From: a virus
Reading direction: 5' to 3' (one strand)
IMG/VR virus record: IMGVR_UViG_3300021961_000280
Location: 1-36,447 of that record
Length of the DNA stretch: 36,447 bases
Both the position numbers and the translations under genes were made by a program. This document shows, piece after piece, positions 12,200-22,328 of the stretch. Under the pieces are notes generated by a model. That model was given only the letters and a program-made list of their open reading frames with translations. It had not been told where the DNA came from and did no database searches. Within the stretch, counting starts at the first letter, position 1, and every line of letters starts with the position of its first letter.

Positions 12200-15100
12200 C
12201 TATTTCTTCTTAAGTTTGTCTTGTTTTTCCAGTATCTTTGCAAACTCTTTCACCTCAAACTGGCGACTGATTGCTTCGCTTCGCTGTTGGTCAGGACCAA
12301 TCTCCCTGACAGGCAAACCCAACCAGTTAGCCCACGACGATAACGTCCTCTCCTTATAGGATTCCTTACCACCTATATTGCCACCAGTAATACCTTGACC
12401 TAGACGTTGTAACACCGCAATAGGTGGCAACACTGCACCACCAAAGTACTGTGCCTTAGGTGTAACCATAAGTTTGCCAGTCTTAGGGTCACGTCCACCC
12501 AAAGGTTCAATACCAGTTTTCTCACCAACCCAAGCAAGAGCAGCGTCCAATCCTTTAGCCTCAACCACACGGTCCTGATTAAAAGGAATGTCCATAGCAG
12601 CCTGTTTATTTATAACGGCTAACTCTATTGGTACTTTAATCAGTGGGTTCAACTGTCCAATAAACTTTGCGTTTAAAGGGTTCATGCTTTCAAGTGTTTG
12701 AGACAACCTTGCCTGAGGCATATCGGGCGCAAGAACAAGATTGCCAGTAACACCCATAGGCTTAATCACTGATAACCATTTAGGCAAAAAGATATCTTCT
12801 TCAACAGGGTTAGCCTCTTGAAGTTTCTCGTATGTTGCGTATGCGCTAGGTCGTGACCATTGGCTCGCAACCTGCAGTGGCAGGTTACGACTAGTCCAAA
12901 TCCAAAACGGTACAATGTTATGCATAAACTTATCTAGCGAGGACAAATCTGTATAATCAAAATGGTACATAGTGACACGGTTAACTGCTTGGTCAAAGGA
13001 ATGTCCACGCAAAACAGAATCCAATGCCATCGGCAAACGCATAGAACGTTCGGTAAACTCATTAAGTTTGCCGAACCCTCTAGTGAATTTATTGTTAATG
13101 ACTGCTTCAGCAAAGCCACCACCAACAACAGGTTCAGCCAACGAGTCACCAAAGCCACGACTAGTTACACGTGTCACATCCCAAGCCCTCCTGTAAGATG
13201 CATGCAACTCTTTTGGTATATTCATTTTCTCTAGCCAGTTTTCGCCATGCCTTTGTATAGCCCAAGACATACGTGCGCCTTCAAGAATATTCTTTGTTTC
13301 AACACCAGCAACATAGTTCATAAACGTTGCAGACATAGCGTTACGCACAGCAAAACCAGGAGATGCAACAGCGTACGTTTTAAACAAACGAGTATAATAA
13401 CGATACGGACCATCCAAAGCCTTCAAGATTTCTTTATCTTCCAACTTCCTTATGTTAGGTCCCCATTGAGAAATGAGTTCGTCAGGAACTTGAACACCTA
13501 AAGCAGCGATTGCTTCCCAACCTTTTTGCACCTGATACTGAAATGTAGGTGAACCAAGAAAACCTTTTTTGACAGCATCAATTTCCATTAAGTTAGCAGG
13601 CAACTTGTTGTACGTTAACATAGCCAACTTTGCTTCATCAGCATGCAACTGTTTAACAACACGGGCATAAGCCTTACCATCATTAGGACCAAGAACATCT
13701 ATAGCCTTAATGGACGCTTGAACTTTTTTAGCCCACGCACCAGTCTGCATACCAGCAGCCTTCTTGCTAGGTTTCTGAAGAAGAATTGCATTCAAGTTAT
13801 CAATCTCAGCCTGCAACTTGACACCGACTTCTTCGTTCCATCGTTGCAATACTTCAGCCTGATTAAACAACATAGGCAAACGTTCCTGATAAGTAGCCTG
13901 CTTCTTCAACAACTGTGGCAAACCAGCGTCACGTTCAATTTGTGCAATAACTTTTTCTAAAGCAGCCTCCTGCTTAGCGACCTGCTTGTCTACGTCAGCC
14001 ATCATCTTCAAACCTTGTTCACGTGTCAACGCAGTACGTTTACCATTGATAACAACGTTAATAGTTTTAGACTTCTCATACTGAGCCATTGCTGCTTCAG
14101 TAGCCTTGACTGTACGATTACTTCTTTTTGTGACAGCACCTTTCTGTGCAGAAAGTGAACGTTGCTGTGCAGCCAAAACTTCAATTTGTCCATCAGTTAA
14201 TTCTGCTTGCATCAAATTGTCAGCAACATCGCTAATGCGTTGTTGCGTATCAAGACTTACGGTTTCGTAATCGCTATTAAGGATACGTTGTACCAAAGTA
14301 CTTTCAGCCACACGCTGTACAGGTTCTTCCGAACTTATAAATGTTCCAGTCTTAGGAACACTTCTGCTCCATTCAGGTTTCATCAACACATCAAACTTGC
14401 CAACCAAATCAGGATGCATACCATTAGAAATAGTACTAGGTATAATCATGCCATTATAGTTGGTGCCTGCAATCATGTTGCCGATTATGTCGTCCATCAT
14501 TTGTTTTGCGACAGTATCTATCTCGTCATAAAATTCTTCAGGAACTTCAAAAAATTCTTCACCAACAGCAGGAGTTGGATTGTTCGCAACATGACGCAAC
14601 TGGTCATCCAGTGAATCAAAAATCATCACAAGCGTATCCTCGTCAAATGTTTCCTGAGGCAACGTAGCAAAGTCACCAATAAGTTTAATTAACTCTGCTT
14701 GCTCAGGACGTTTAAAAGCAAAGACTTCGTCAATGTCATTTCCTGAAAAATAAGATAATGCTTGCTGTTCAAAATCTGTATCCATGTAATCAATGACTCT
14801 TGCATTCTTCAAAGATTCCGTAAGAATCTTTGGCATATTAGGATTTCCTATTGTCATACGGAAATCTTCACCATTACGCAAATCAATCAAAGTACTTTGG
14901 TCAGGTGCATGCATTGCTACAGCATCAGGGTTATTAGCAAAATTATTATCAGGTGGATAAGTTGTAAGCCTACGATAATTTGTAGTACCTTCAGGCAATG
15001 GTCCGAAGTCATCAACATAACCGTACACAAACCCATCAGGTGAATACGACTCATTGAAACGTACCATAGTTAAAGCAGAGATACCGTCAACATGGTCCTG

Positions 15101-17452
15101 TAAATCATTTAACTCATCAATCAAAACTCTACGAGTTTCTTCGTTCTCAATAGTCGGAGCCAATTCATCAATTTGCGTGGACAAGTCAGCCATACGTTGC
15201 TCAATATGTTTTGTTTCTTTAGCAACATTAACTTTATTCTTGCGCAGAATATCCGCAGCCAAACGGTCAGGGTTGTCTGGAATTTTACGTGCATCAGGAA
15301 ACAACTTTACATAATGTTCTTTAAGAACCTGCACCGCAGCACCATGACTATCTTCGCTGGAATTAAGAGCCGCACGTAAACGACGTTGCAAATCATATAA
15401 TGCTTTATGCACATCAGCATAAGCACCACGTTCCGCCACCGACTTTGTCCTCGCTACCTCATACGATTGGACTAAAGCAACCTCAACATCATTAAGTAGT
15501 TTTTCTGTATTTTTAATTTCAGCAGCATTTTTAGTTACCGCCTTGCCTTGTGTCCTCAAAACTTTTTCAGCAAGTTCAACTGAATCACTGCCAAATTTAG
15601 CAATACTTTTACCACCAATATAAACAGCGTTGCGCAATTTGAATTGCGCACTAATCAACTTGCCATGAATAATACCCAAGTCACGTTGAAGAATTTTATC
15701 AGGAACAGTTTTCTTAATTAAAGGTTTAATATACTCAGGACCAAAGTCCATCATACGCCGTGCCCATGCTTCTCTACCCATTGTCTTAGACATTGAATAA
15801 GAATACGCATCAGCAATAGAACCTAAATCTGTTTCAAACCACTTAACACCAGCCTTGTCGGGGCGCATACTAATTTCATTAATCTCTTTAATTGTGCCAG
15901 TCTGCAAAGTCTCACCCATAAATTTGTCGCCAGCCTTAAGTTTGCGGTGACGAACAGCGCCAATAGCGCCAGTCAAATCATTTATACTAAGGTCAGCAGT
16001 TTGGAACCAACTACCTGCATAACGTTTACCTTGACCTAACACCCATTTACGTGCTTCTTTAGTTAGTTTGTGGTGGACATAATCCTCCACAAACCCAACC
16101 TCTTTAGTGTCAACACCATAATTTAAACCAAACTTTGAGTAAACCTCATTGACTTCACCACGAACTTTTGTTTGCCATGCCATAAACGATTCAGCCAAAG
16201 CACGTGCTTCAGGGGCAGCAGCAGCCCTATCAACTTCTGACTCAATAAGTTGCGCTATGTCATCAATAACGCCAGCCTCTCTAGCGGCATCAATTAAAGG
16301 TTTCGCTTCAGCAATCCACCTACCATGAGAAGCAATACCAGCCGCTTTAGCATAACGGTCAGCGGATGTCCCTGATATATTTTTTATAACACGTTCGTCG
16401 CTAAGAACATTCATGTCTTTACCACGATAACCAACACCAGCAACAACGCCAGTCTTACGACTGGCTGGTGCTACAGCCTGTTGTAATGCCCTACCTTTGT
16501 CGCTTCTATAAAGAAAGTCACCAATAGCAGTACGTGTCCTAGTGACAGGTGCGATTAAACCTTCAGCAACAGTTTCAGTATTTGGAACAATGCTTCCAGC
16601 AAAACGAATACCATTCGTGATGCCTTCAGCAGCACGAATCTCTTTAGGTATAGCAGCAGTGCCGTAACGGACAATGTCATCAAGTTTTCCTGCCATCTGC
16701 GGATACTTCTTCAACATTGCTTCTTCGCCAAACTTTAACGCCAATGCCGAACGACCTGCACGACCAGCCCATTGCAGTTCGCCAACACCAGTATAAGTTA
16801 AAGGGTCAGCAACGACATCAATACCAAACCCCATAGCAGTGTCAAACCATTTAGCACCAGTTTTGTAACGGTCCTCTTTCTTTAATGACCATTCAGGGTC
16901 ACGGGCACGTGACAACATCTTTCCAAAACTAGTCCACTCAACATTCTTTTTCCAACTATCATTACCAGTAATTTCAGCAATAGCCATGTTGGTCAAGTTT
17001 GTTGCTGGTTGTGCAAAAGCATAATCAACAACACTTTGAACCGTTCGGCTAGGCATAGCAATAATATCTTTAGTAACAGGATTTTTGCTTGCACTATAAA
17101 GGGGTCCAAGAGCAGTATCTAAAACTGTGTTCTTTAACACACCAAAAAGTTTATTATCAGTCCACGTTTTGTTTTTACCACCAGCACCAACACGTTTTAA
17201 TTCAGCAAGAATTTTCTCGTACTCGTTTTTATCACCAGCAGTTTTAATACGGCTAGCAACAGATTTAATAGACTTATCTAGTTTTCTTTTCTCATCATCA
17301 AAACTAGTTTTGTTAACAGAAGTACCACTATTACCTGAAGGCTTTATCTGTAAAGTTGATTCATATGTACTGGATGATGGTGATGTTCCACTATCACTAA
17401 CGGGTGTGGGTTTCGGATATTGAGTTTTAAAAGGTGACTTGTATACAACCAT
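12200..17452 (-). CDS. Giant internal virion / DNA-ejection protein candidate, 1750 aa
   Basis: At 1750 residues it takes up a seventh of the genome. The N-terminus is Ser/Thr/Pro-rich and low complexity, the middle is helical with coiled-coil stretches (for example LQRWNEEVGVKLQAEIDNLN), and the C-terminal ~400 residues include FAVRNAMSATFMNYVAG and a PFWIWTSRNLPLQVA segment, a pattern I associate with large phage internal proteins. No catalytic motif is certain. Large helical proteins in this place of podovirus genomes form the ejection conduit. The start follows GGAAG inside the end of the upstream gene. Confidence 0.8.
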   Translation of the reverse strand: MVVYKSPFKTQYPKPTPVSDSGTSPSSSTYESTLQIKPSGNSGTSVNKTSFDDEKRKLDKSIKSVASRIKTAGDKNEYEKILAELKRVGAGGKNKTWTDNKLFGVLKNTVLDTALGPLYSASKNPVTKDIIAMPSRTVQSVVDYAFAQPATNLTNMAIAEITGNDSWKKNVEWTSFGKMLSRARDPEWSLKKEDRYKTGAKWFDTAMGFGIDVVADPLTYTGVGELQWAGRAGRSALALKFGEEAMLKKYPQMAGKLDDIVRYGTAAIPKEIRAAEGITNGIRFAGSIVPNTETVAEGLIAPVTRTRTAIGDFLYRSDKGRALQQAVAPASRKTGVVAGVGYRGKDMNVLSDERVIKNISGTSADRYAKAAGIASHGRWIAEAKPLIDAAREAGVIDDIAQLIESEVDRAAAAPEARALAESFMAWQTKVRGEVNEVYSKFGLNYGVDTKEVGFVEDYVHHKLTKEARKWVLGQGKRYAGSWFQTADLSINDLTGAIGAVRHRKLKAGDKFMGETLQTGTIKEINEISMRPDKAGVKWFETDLGSIADAYSYSMSKTMGREAWARRMMDFGPEYIKPLIKKTVPDKILQRDLGIIHGKLISAQFKLRNAVYIGGKSIAKFGSDSVELAEKVLRTQGKAVTKNAAEIKNTEKLLNDVEVALVQSYEVARTKSVAERGAYADVHKALYDLQRRLRAALNSSEDSHGAAVQVLKEHYVKLFPDARKIPDNPDRLAADILRKNKVNVAKETKHIEQRMADLSTQIDELAPTIENEETRRVLIDELNDLQDHVDGISALTMVRFNESYSPDGFVYGYVDDFGPLPEGTTNYRRLTTYPPDNNFANNPDAVAMHAPDQSTLIDLRNGEDFRMTIGNPNMPKILTESLKNARVIDYMDTDFEQQALSYFSGNDIDEVFAFKRPEQAELIKLIGDFATLPQETFDEDTLVMIFDSLDDQLRHVANNPTPAVGEEFFEVPEEFYDEIDTVAKQMMDDIIGNMIAGTNYNGMIIPSTISNGMHPDLVGKFDVLMKPEWSRSVPKTGTFISSEEPVQRVAESTLVQRILNSDYETVSLDTQQRISDVADNLMQAELTDGQIEVLAAQQRSLSAQKGAVTKRSNRTVKATEAAMAQYEKSKTINVVINGKRTALTREQGLKMMADVDKQVAKQEAALEKVIAQIERDAGLPQLLKKQATYQERLPMLFNQAEVLQRWNEEVGVKLQAEIDNLNAILLQKPSKKAAGMQTGAWAKKVQASIKAIDVLGPNDGKAYARVVKQLHADEAKLAMLTYNKLPANLMEIDAVKKGFLGSPTFQYQVQKGWEAIAALGVQVPDELISQWGPNIRKLEDKEILKALDGPYRYYTRLFKTYAVASPGFAVRNAMSATFMNYVAGVETKNILEGARMSWAIQRHGENWLEKMNIPKELHASYRRAWDVTRVTSRGFGDSLAEPVVGGGFAEAVINNKFTRGFGKLNEFTERSMRLPMALDSVLRGHSFDQAVNRVTMYHFDYTDLSSLDKFMHNIVPFWIWTSRNLPLQVASQWSRPSAYATYEKLQEANPVEEDIFLPKWLSVIKPMGVTGNLVLAPDMPQARLSQTLESMNPLNAKFIGQLNPLIKVPIELAVINKQAAMDIPFNQDRVVEAKGLDAALAWVGEKTGIEPLGGRDPKTGKLMVTPKAQYFGGAVLPPIAVLQRLGQGITGGNIGGKESYKERTLSSWANWLGLPVREIGPDQQRSEAISRQFEVKEFAKILEKQDKLKKK

Positions 17453-17455
17453 TAA

Positions 17456-18361
17456 CTACTTCCCAAAAGGATTGTTTGACTGCAAATATGGTAAAAGTTT
17501 TTTAATATCAGTTTGAAATGGTGTTTGTCCTTTAGGTACTTTCTTTTTAACAACATTAAGATAACCTTGCACAAACTCTTTTCTTTGCTTGTCCATCTCT
17601 TTGCTTGACTTGGTTGTGTCTAATGCTGTATCTGCTTGTCGCACATTAGTAAAGCCACCTTTAGGTGCTTTACCTTTTGTTCTAATGTTTTTAGCAAGTT
17701 GTTCAACAGCCTTATTGCCAGCAAATTTTTCCCAAGTAACATCAGGACTAACAACACCAGCCAACTCACCGTAACCACCAGTCAACTTAGACATTGCAGC
17801 AACTACAGGATTGTCGCCACTTTTTAAACCCAATCCTTTGCGTTGTTCGGTATAACCTTTAAACTGCATTTCACGTTTCTGTCGGTCAACTTCCATTTCT
17901 TCCTTGAACCAAGGTTCTTCTTCTTCTTCAAACTTGGTCATCAACTCGTCAATTTCTTTAGGGTCCATACCACTTTGTTCTGCAGCCGCTTTCATATTTT
18001 CCCTATGTGATTGGATATAAGCAGGGTTGTTACCTATAATCTTGACACCAGTCATATATTCTTTTGCAAATTTTGCAGCCTTAGGATTCAACTTTTCATA
18101 TCCTGAAGTGTATTTATTTGTTGGCTCCATATAATCTTCAGGCGCAAGATAGTTTGCATCCCGATTAAACATATCCAAACCTTCTGCCTGCTGTTCTGCT
18201 TGTCCACGCAAACTAGTAAACAACTCAGGGTTATTTATAATCGCACTAAGAATCTGATTAGTATTAATCTTGGTATTCTTTGTAAGTTCGTCAACGTTCC
18301 CACCCGACAACAAATAGGCAACTATTTGTTGCTCGGTAAAATTAGGTTTCTTTTTAGCCAT
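17456..18361 (-). CDS. Putative internal virion protein, 301 aa
   Basis: The ATG overlaps the stop of the upstream gene (TAATG). The protein is helical and charged with an acidic segment (MTKFEEEEEPWFKEEME) and a Lys-rich second half. No family is recognised. It is flanked by Gln/Ala-rich and giant virion proteins, so an ejection-complex or internal head protein is likely; this is context only. Confidence 0.7.
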   Translation of the reverse strand: MAKKKPNFTEQQIVAYLLSGGNVDELTKNTKINTNQILSAIINNPELFTSLRGQAEQQAEGLDMFNRDANYLAPEDYMEPTNKYTSGYEKLNPKAAKFAKEYMTGVKIIGNNPAYIQSHRENMKAAAEQSGMDPKEIDELMTKFEEEEEPWFKEEMEVDRQKREMQFKGYTEQRKGLGLKSGDNPVVAAMSKLTGGYGELAGVVSPDVTWEKFAGNKAVEQLAKNIRTKGKAPKGGFTNVRQADTALDTTKSSKEMDKQRKEFVQGYLNVVKKKVPKGQTPFQTDIKKLLPYLQSNNPFGK

Positions 18362-19326
18362 TACTTTCTCCTACCAGTTTTCTTTTTAGCAGGCAAACCA
18401 TACTTGGCGACACCAGCAGCACGTGTTTCAGCAGCAGCATTACGTCCAGCCATAGCAGCCTCAATACCTTTCTGAATCAAAGCCGACTGTAAATCCAAAC
18501 CTGAAACTTCTGCTTGTGACCTATTGGCAGTAATATCATTTAATGATTTCATTGCTTCAGCATTAATATTTGTATTGCCCAACAGTTGTTGCAAAGCCAA
18601 CTGTTGCTGAGTTTGATTCAAGTCACTAGCACGTTGCTGACCAATAGCATTCATATAGTTCTGTTGTCCCTGATTGAGTTGCTCGGCTGAACGCCGAGCC
18701 AACTCTGCAGTAGCCCTAGCGTACTCAGCGTCACTAGCGGACTGTTGATTAACAGGGTCCATGCTTGCACCAAAACCTTGAATACCAGCAGCCAAAGCAT
18801 TCTGTTGCGGAGACAACTGCATTATAGGAGCAGCACTATATGCTGCGGTTTGTGGCGCACCAGCAGTATTCCAATCCTGATTAGCCCTAGTGATGTTTCC
18901 TTGCGCCATCTCTAATTGTTTATTAAGGAACTCCATTGCGGCAGCCTTCTGCGTAGCAGTAGCCTGCTCTTGCTGTCCGTAGATAGGTGCTATTGCATCA
19001 AGGTACGCACGGTACACATCTTGTGATGCTTGGTTGTATTGTTGTTGCCCTCGCAGACCAGCACGACGCTGTATACGTGCAGCCTGATTAGCACCACGCC
19101 GACCATCAGCGTTGCTAACACGGCTACCACCACTACCAGTACCATCAACGCCACTGATTTCAATACGGTTAGGGTCAGAGTCAGGCAAATCAGCATTTGC
19201 TGTAGTAGCACCACTAACATAATCATAACTAGGAACATTAGGGTTAAACGTTGGATACGCAGTTTTAGGGGCACCCTTGCCGTCGTCCTCATATCTACCA
19301 GTTCTAGGGTTTAATCTCATAACCAT
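18361..19326 (-). CDS. Gln/Ala-rich putative internal virion protein, 321 aa
   Basis: After a disordered Gly/Asp-rich N-terminus the protein is strongly enriched in Gln, Ala and Asn (QRRAGLRGQQQYNQ; RSAEQLNQGQQNYMNAIGQQ). It ends in a basic tail KKKTGRRK. Similar Gln/Ala-rich helical proteins lie among the ejection proteins of podoviruses. An alternative start is the third codon (ATG). No catalytic motif is visible. Confidence 0.7.
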   Translation of the reverse strand: MVMRLNPRTGRYEDDGKGAPKTAYPTFNPNVPSYDYVSGATTANADLPDSDPNRIEISGVDGTGSGGSRVSNADGRRGANQAARIQRRAGLRGQQQYNQASQDVYRAYLDAIAPIYGQQEQATATQKAAAMEFLNKQLEMAQGNITRANQDWNTAGAPQTAAYSAAPIMQLSPQQNALAAGIQGFGASMDPVNQQSASDAEYARATAELARRSAEQLNQGQQNYMNAIGQQRASDLNQTQQQLALQQLLGNTNINAEAMKSLNDITANRSQAEVSGLDLQSALIQKGIEAAMAGRNAAAETRAAGVAKYGLPAKKKTGRRK

Positions 19327-19344
19327 ACTATTGTCCTACCTGTT

Positions 19345-19767
19345 CTAATAACTACCCATAGATTTGATAGCCGATGCGCTATCAAATATGGCACGTTGTT
19401 TCTCTAGACGCAACTGCGCCAAAAAGTCCTCTAAGTCAGCCTGCTGTCCTTGTTCCTGCTGGGTTATATTGTTTAACTCGTCTTGGATGTTCTGCTGTTC
19501 TCTGCCTAAATCTTGCTGTAAACTTTCAGCATACTTGGATAAGCCGCTACGCATAATGCCCGACTGCACGTTAGGTCCACCTAACCCACGTTGCCCATAC
19601 TGGCTCAACAACGGCTGATACCCAGCCTCATACTTCTTGTTAATACTTGCTAGGTTACGGTTACCTCGTTGCTGACCTAAGAACTGGGCTTGCTGGTTAG
19701 CGATAGATTGCTGCTGTCGTTTACGTAAAGCAGCCTGTTCGGAAAGAATATAATCATTATACGCCAT
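19345..19767 (-). CDS. Gln-rich putative virion protein, 140 aa
   Basis: I start it at ATG 19767 (MAYND) rather than at a start 13 codons upstream, because the upstream part overlaps the small gene before it. It is dominated by Gln, Arg and Ala (QAALRKRQQQSIANQQAQF; LGREQQNIQDELNNITQQEQGQQ) and is probably helical. The start sits in the string ATGGCGTATAA, which also holds the stop of the upstream gene. It is likely another internal virion component. Confidence 0.65.
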   Translation of the reverse strand: MAYNDYILSEQAALRKRQQQSIANQQAQFLGQQRGNRNLASINKKYEAGYQPLLSQYGQRGLGGPNVQSGIMRSGLSKYAESLQQDLGREQQNIQDELNNITQQEQGQQADLEDFLAQLRLEKQRAIFDSASAIKSMGSY

Positions 19768-19915
19768 TAGTATTTCCAACCTTCTTACGCAACTCCTCAA
19801 CCTCACGGCTAAGTCTGTTTAATTCTACAGCAATAGACTGAACAATCTGTTGGATAGCAACAGCGTCAGCAGTTTTTAATGTACCCAATAATGGTGATGT
19901 CCAGTTCCTACTCAT
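19757..19915 (-). CDS. Coiled-coil microprotein, 52 aa
   Basis: This small frame fills the gap between the collar protein (stop at 19918) and the Gln-rich protein, with a 2-base gap upstream and an 11-base overlap downstream. Residues 17-46 show heptad spacing of Val/Ile/Leu (VAIQQIVQSIAVELNRL, then SREVEELRKKV). It could be a small tail or internal virion oligomer. No family is recognised. Confidence 0.65.
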   Translation of the reverse strand: MSRNWTSPLLGTLKTADAVAIQQIVQSIAVELNRLSREVEELRKKVGNTNGV

Positions 19916-19917
19916 GA

Positions 19918-20682
19918 TTATGCCTTGATTATGTAGTTAACAACAATGTATGGTTGAAGGTTACCGTTAGTTGCCTCAGCACTAGCAACACCAGTAGAAC
20001 CAGTAACATCATGGCTGTGGCTTGGGTCGCTAATAGCGTGTGTATGCGCACCAGCAGTAGATGTATCAAAGTTATCTGAGTTGAATACGTTAAGAATGTA
20101 ATTAGCAGTATCCGAAGTGTTGACAACATTCTGTTGGACTCCGTCAATTTTATGAATATGGTCACCAGCAGTAACGGTGCTAACACCAGTAACAGAAGTA
20201 GCAGTAGCCAACGTGCCGTCAGTATGCGTGTGTGATGCTACACTGGTAGCGGAACCACCAGTTTCACCCAACACGTCAAACGCTGCATTGCTAGCGTCAC
20301 GACCAACAGGTACACGACCAGTCAACAATGGTACACGGAACGTACCACCAGCAGGCGCAGTCTGTCCACCGCTGGTGTTAAATGCTGTACCAATAACAGC
20401 AAACAATGCAGCATAAGTAGTAGTGGATACCGCTGAACCGTCACACAGAATCCACCCTGTAGGTGCTGCAGTACCAGCGTACTGCATAATAGAACCCGAC
20501 GGAGTTAACTGCTGTATAGCATTACTAGATAGTTTAGTTAACTCAATAGCACCAGCATCAATATTAGTTCCAGCAGAGATGCCTTCGGCAAAAGTTTTGA
20601 CATCCTGAAAGTTACTGTTAACTTGACTTGCTACCGCTGGAGTAGCGTTGACAAACGTGTAACCTATATTAAGAGTAGCCAT
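19918..20682 (-). CDS. Phage tail collar domain protein, 254 aa
   Basis: Residues about 63-128 match the tail collar domain: GSIMQYAG, APTGWILCDG, YAALFAVIGTAF, FRVPLLTGRVPVG. The second half has repeated His-x-His motifs (HTHTDG, HIHKIDG, HTHAIS, HSHDVTG) and ends LQPYIVVNYIIKA. HxH motifs bind metal ions in the tips of phage fibres. It shares this architecture with the fibre encoded at 32069-33547, so two collar proteins are present. Probably a receptor-binding or tail-tip component. Confidence 0.85.
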   Translation of the reverse strand: MATLNIGYTFVNATPAVASQVNSNFQDVKTFAEGISAGTNIDAGAIELTKLSSNAIQQLTPSGSIMQYAGTAAPTGWILCDGSAVSTTTYAALFAVIGTAFNTSGGQTAPAGGTFRVPLLTGRVPVGRDASNAAFDVLGETGGSATSVASHTHTDGTLATATSVTGVSTVTAGDHIHKIDGVQQNVVNTSDTANYILNVFNSDNFDTSTAGAHTHAISDPSHSHDVTGSTGVASAEATNGNLQPYIVVNYIIKA

Positions 20683-22322
20683 TAGCCACCAACCCTTCGT
20701 GAATTAAATTTATATCCGATACTGTTAATGCCCCAAAGTTTCTCATTAGGACCAACAAATTCTAGTTGAACTGTCTTTGCTTGACCAAGATTCTTGCCAG
20801 TCAACACAGTAGAACTGGCGGTACCAGCAGTCCAAGTTCCTGTACCCCAAATCATTGTACCCCAATTAGAAATACTGGCAGGTGTTTGCGTTAAAGCAAA
20901 CGACCTGCGATGGTTACCAATAGCCTCATCAAAGTTATGGTAAACAAAAACGTTAATAGACTGCTGAACGCTGGCTTCTTTAACGACAACATCAGGACGG
21001 CGAAACATTTTCTTTTGCATATATGTCCCACCATCAAACCATTTAGTCCGATAGTAACTAGTAAACCCAACAAAACTAGAAGTGCTGATTATGGAATCTG
21101 TAGCAACATTATAGTTATCAACATCTAAAATAACAGGAACAGTAGGATGGCACATTAAACGCAACTCGTTGTTGCTGGAGTCACGAAAGTCTGTACCACC
21201 TATGACCCCGTAACTTTCAGTTACAGGGTCGGCACTTCCACCAGTAGTATTAAACATTGTGTAAGCATTTAATGATGGGTCAAGAACAAAGTTAACCGTT
21301 GCATAACTAGGGATAGTTCCGCTAGTTGCATACGGCAAAGACAACCACACACGGCGACCAACCCAAGACAAACTAACGCCATCAGTTGTTGTACCCGAAA
21401 CATAATTCAAATCCAAAATTGGTCGGATGTTCCTGAATGCATCAATAATAGTGTTGCCGTCAAAGAAAAATAATCCACGCCCTACAGCATAAAAATATAA
21501 TCCAGTATCACTAGCGACAACACAGTCGGCACTAGATGCACCAATGCTTGAAGATATTTCAACAACTTGAAAAGTTGTTGTGTCACTACCATACAGCAAG
21601 TATGTTGCATGAGGTTTAAAAATAACCAACTGACCATTAACAACCTTAATAGCAGTAATGCCATCACCACCACCAAGAAAATCTATATAATTTTCTTGAT
21701 GCCACGAATCAGGAACCAACTCGTTAGACCAACGCAACCTATTAGGGAAACGTATACCACCCTCATTAGTATTAGCAGCAAACATTTTACTAGCGTGAAC
21801 ACACAAATGTTGCGCCCTAGGTAAATGGTTAGCACTAGTAGCAGTAGCAGACTGCCAAGGGTTAGCACCTGAACCACTAGCATCCATAGGTGTAGCATAC
21901 GTGTCACCAGTGCGCCAATAGTAGTTAGCACTAGCAGCATTGCTACCAGCAGAAATATAAAGAATGTTACCCCACGCTGCCATAGCAGCACCATGATTAG
22001 TAGCACCGTTTATAATTGTTATATCGTTACCAGCAGAATACTGCAACGTAGAAAAGTTAGCACCAGTAGACTTATAAATCTTCACGTCAGTAGACAACAT
22101 CACATAGTTACTGTCACCGTAAAAAGGTGTTAACCGTTGCGGTGTCCATGTCCCTGCCACGTTTGTTGGATTAATACGTGTCATACCACCACGAGAAAAC
22201 ACACCACCACGAGGGTCAATCTCCACGTTCAACATACGTGGAGATTCATTATCCTGAAGTTGAAACTGGTCAGACCTAAGATTCAACCCACCACTAAAGT
22301 CCTGCTGTGTAAAAATTTCCAC
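20682..22322 (-). CDS. Tail nozzle / hub-like structural protein, 546 aa
   Basis: The start codon is GTG, with AGG five bases upstream. The N-terminus FSGGLNLRSDQFQLQDNES then NVEIDPRGGVFSRGG matches a pattern shared by podovirus nozzle or stabilisation proteins, and the body is beta-rich with repeated Trp/Gly strands as in a propeller-like protein. It follows the adaptor gene, as the nozzle gene commonly does. It would form the lower part of the short tail. The gene contains a 9-bp hairpin with a GAA loop (21560-21580). Confidence 0.75.
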   Translation of the reverse strand: MEIFTQQDFSGGLNLRSDQFQLQDNESPRMLNVEIDPRGGVFSRGGMTRINPTNVAGTWTPQRLTPFYGDSNYVMLSTDVKIYKSTGANFSTLQYSAGNDITIINGATNHGAAMAAWGNILYISAGSNAASANYYWRTGDTYATPMDASGSGANPWQSATATSANHLPRAQHLCVHASKMFAANTNEGGIRFPNRLRWSNELVPDSWHQENYIDFLGGGDGITAIKVVNGQLVIFKPHATYLLYGSDTTTFQVVEISSSIGASSADCVVASDTGLYFYAVGRGLFFFDGNTIIDAFRNIRPILDLNYVSGTTTDGVSLSWVGRRVWLSLPYATSGTIPSYATVNFVLDPSLNAYTMFNTTGGSADPVTESYGVIGGTDFRDSSNNELRLMCHPTVPVILDVDNYNVATDSIISTSSFVGFTSYYRTKWFDGGTYMQKKMFRRPDVVVKEASVQQSINVFVYHNFDEAIGNHRRSFALTQTPASISNWGTMIWGTGTWTAGTASSTVLTGKNLGQAKTVQLEFVGPNEKLWGINSIGYKFNSRRVGG

Positions 22323-22328
22323 AGTAAC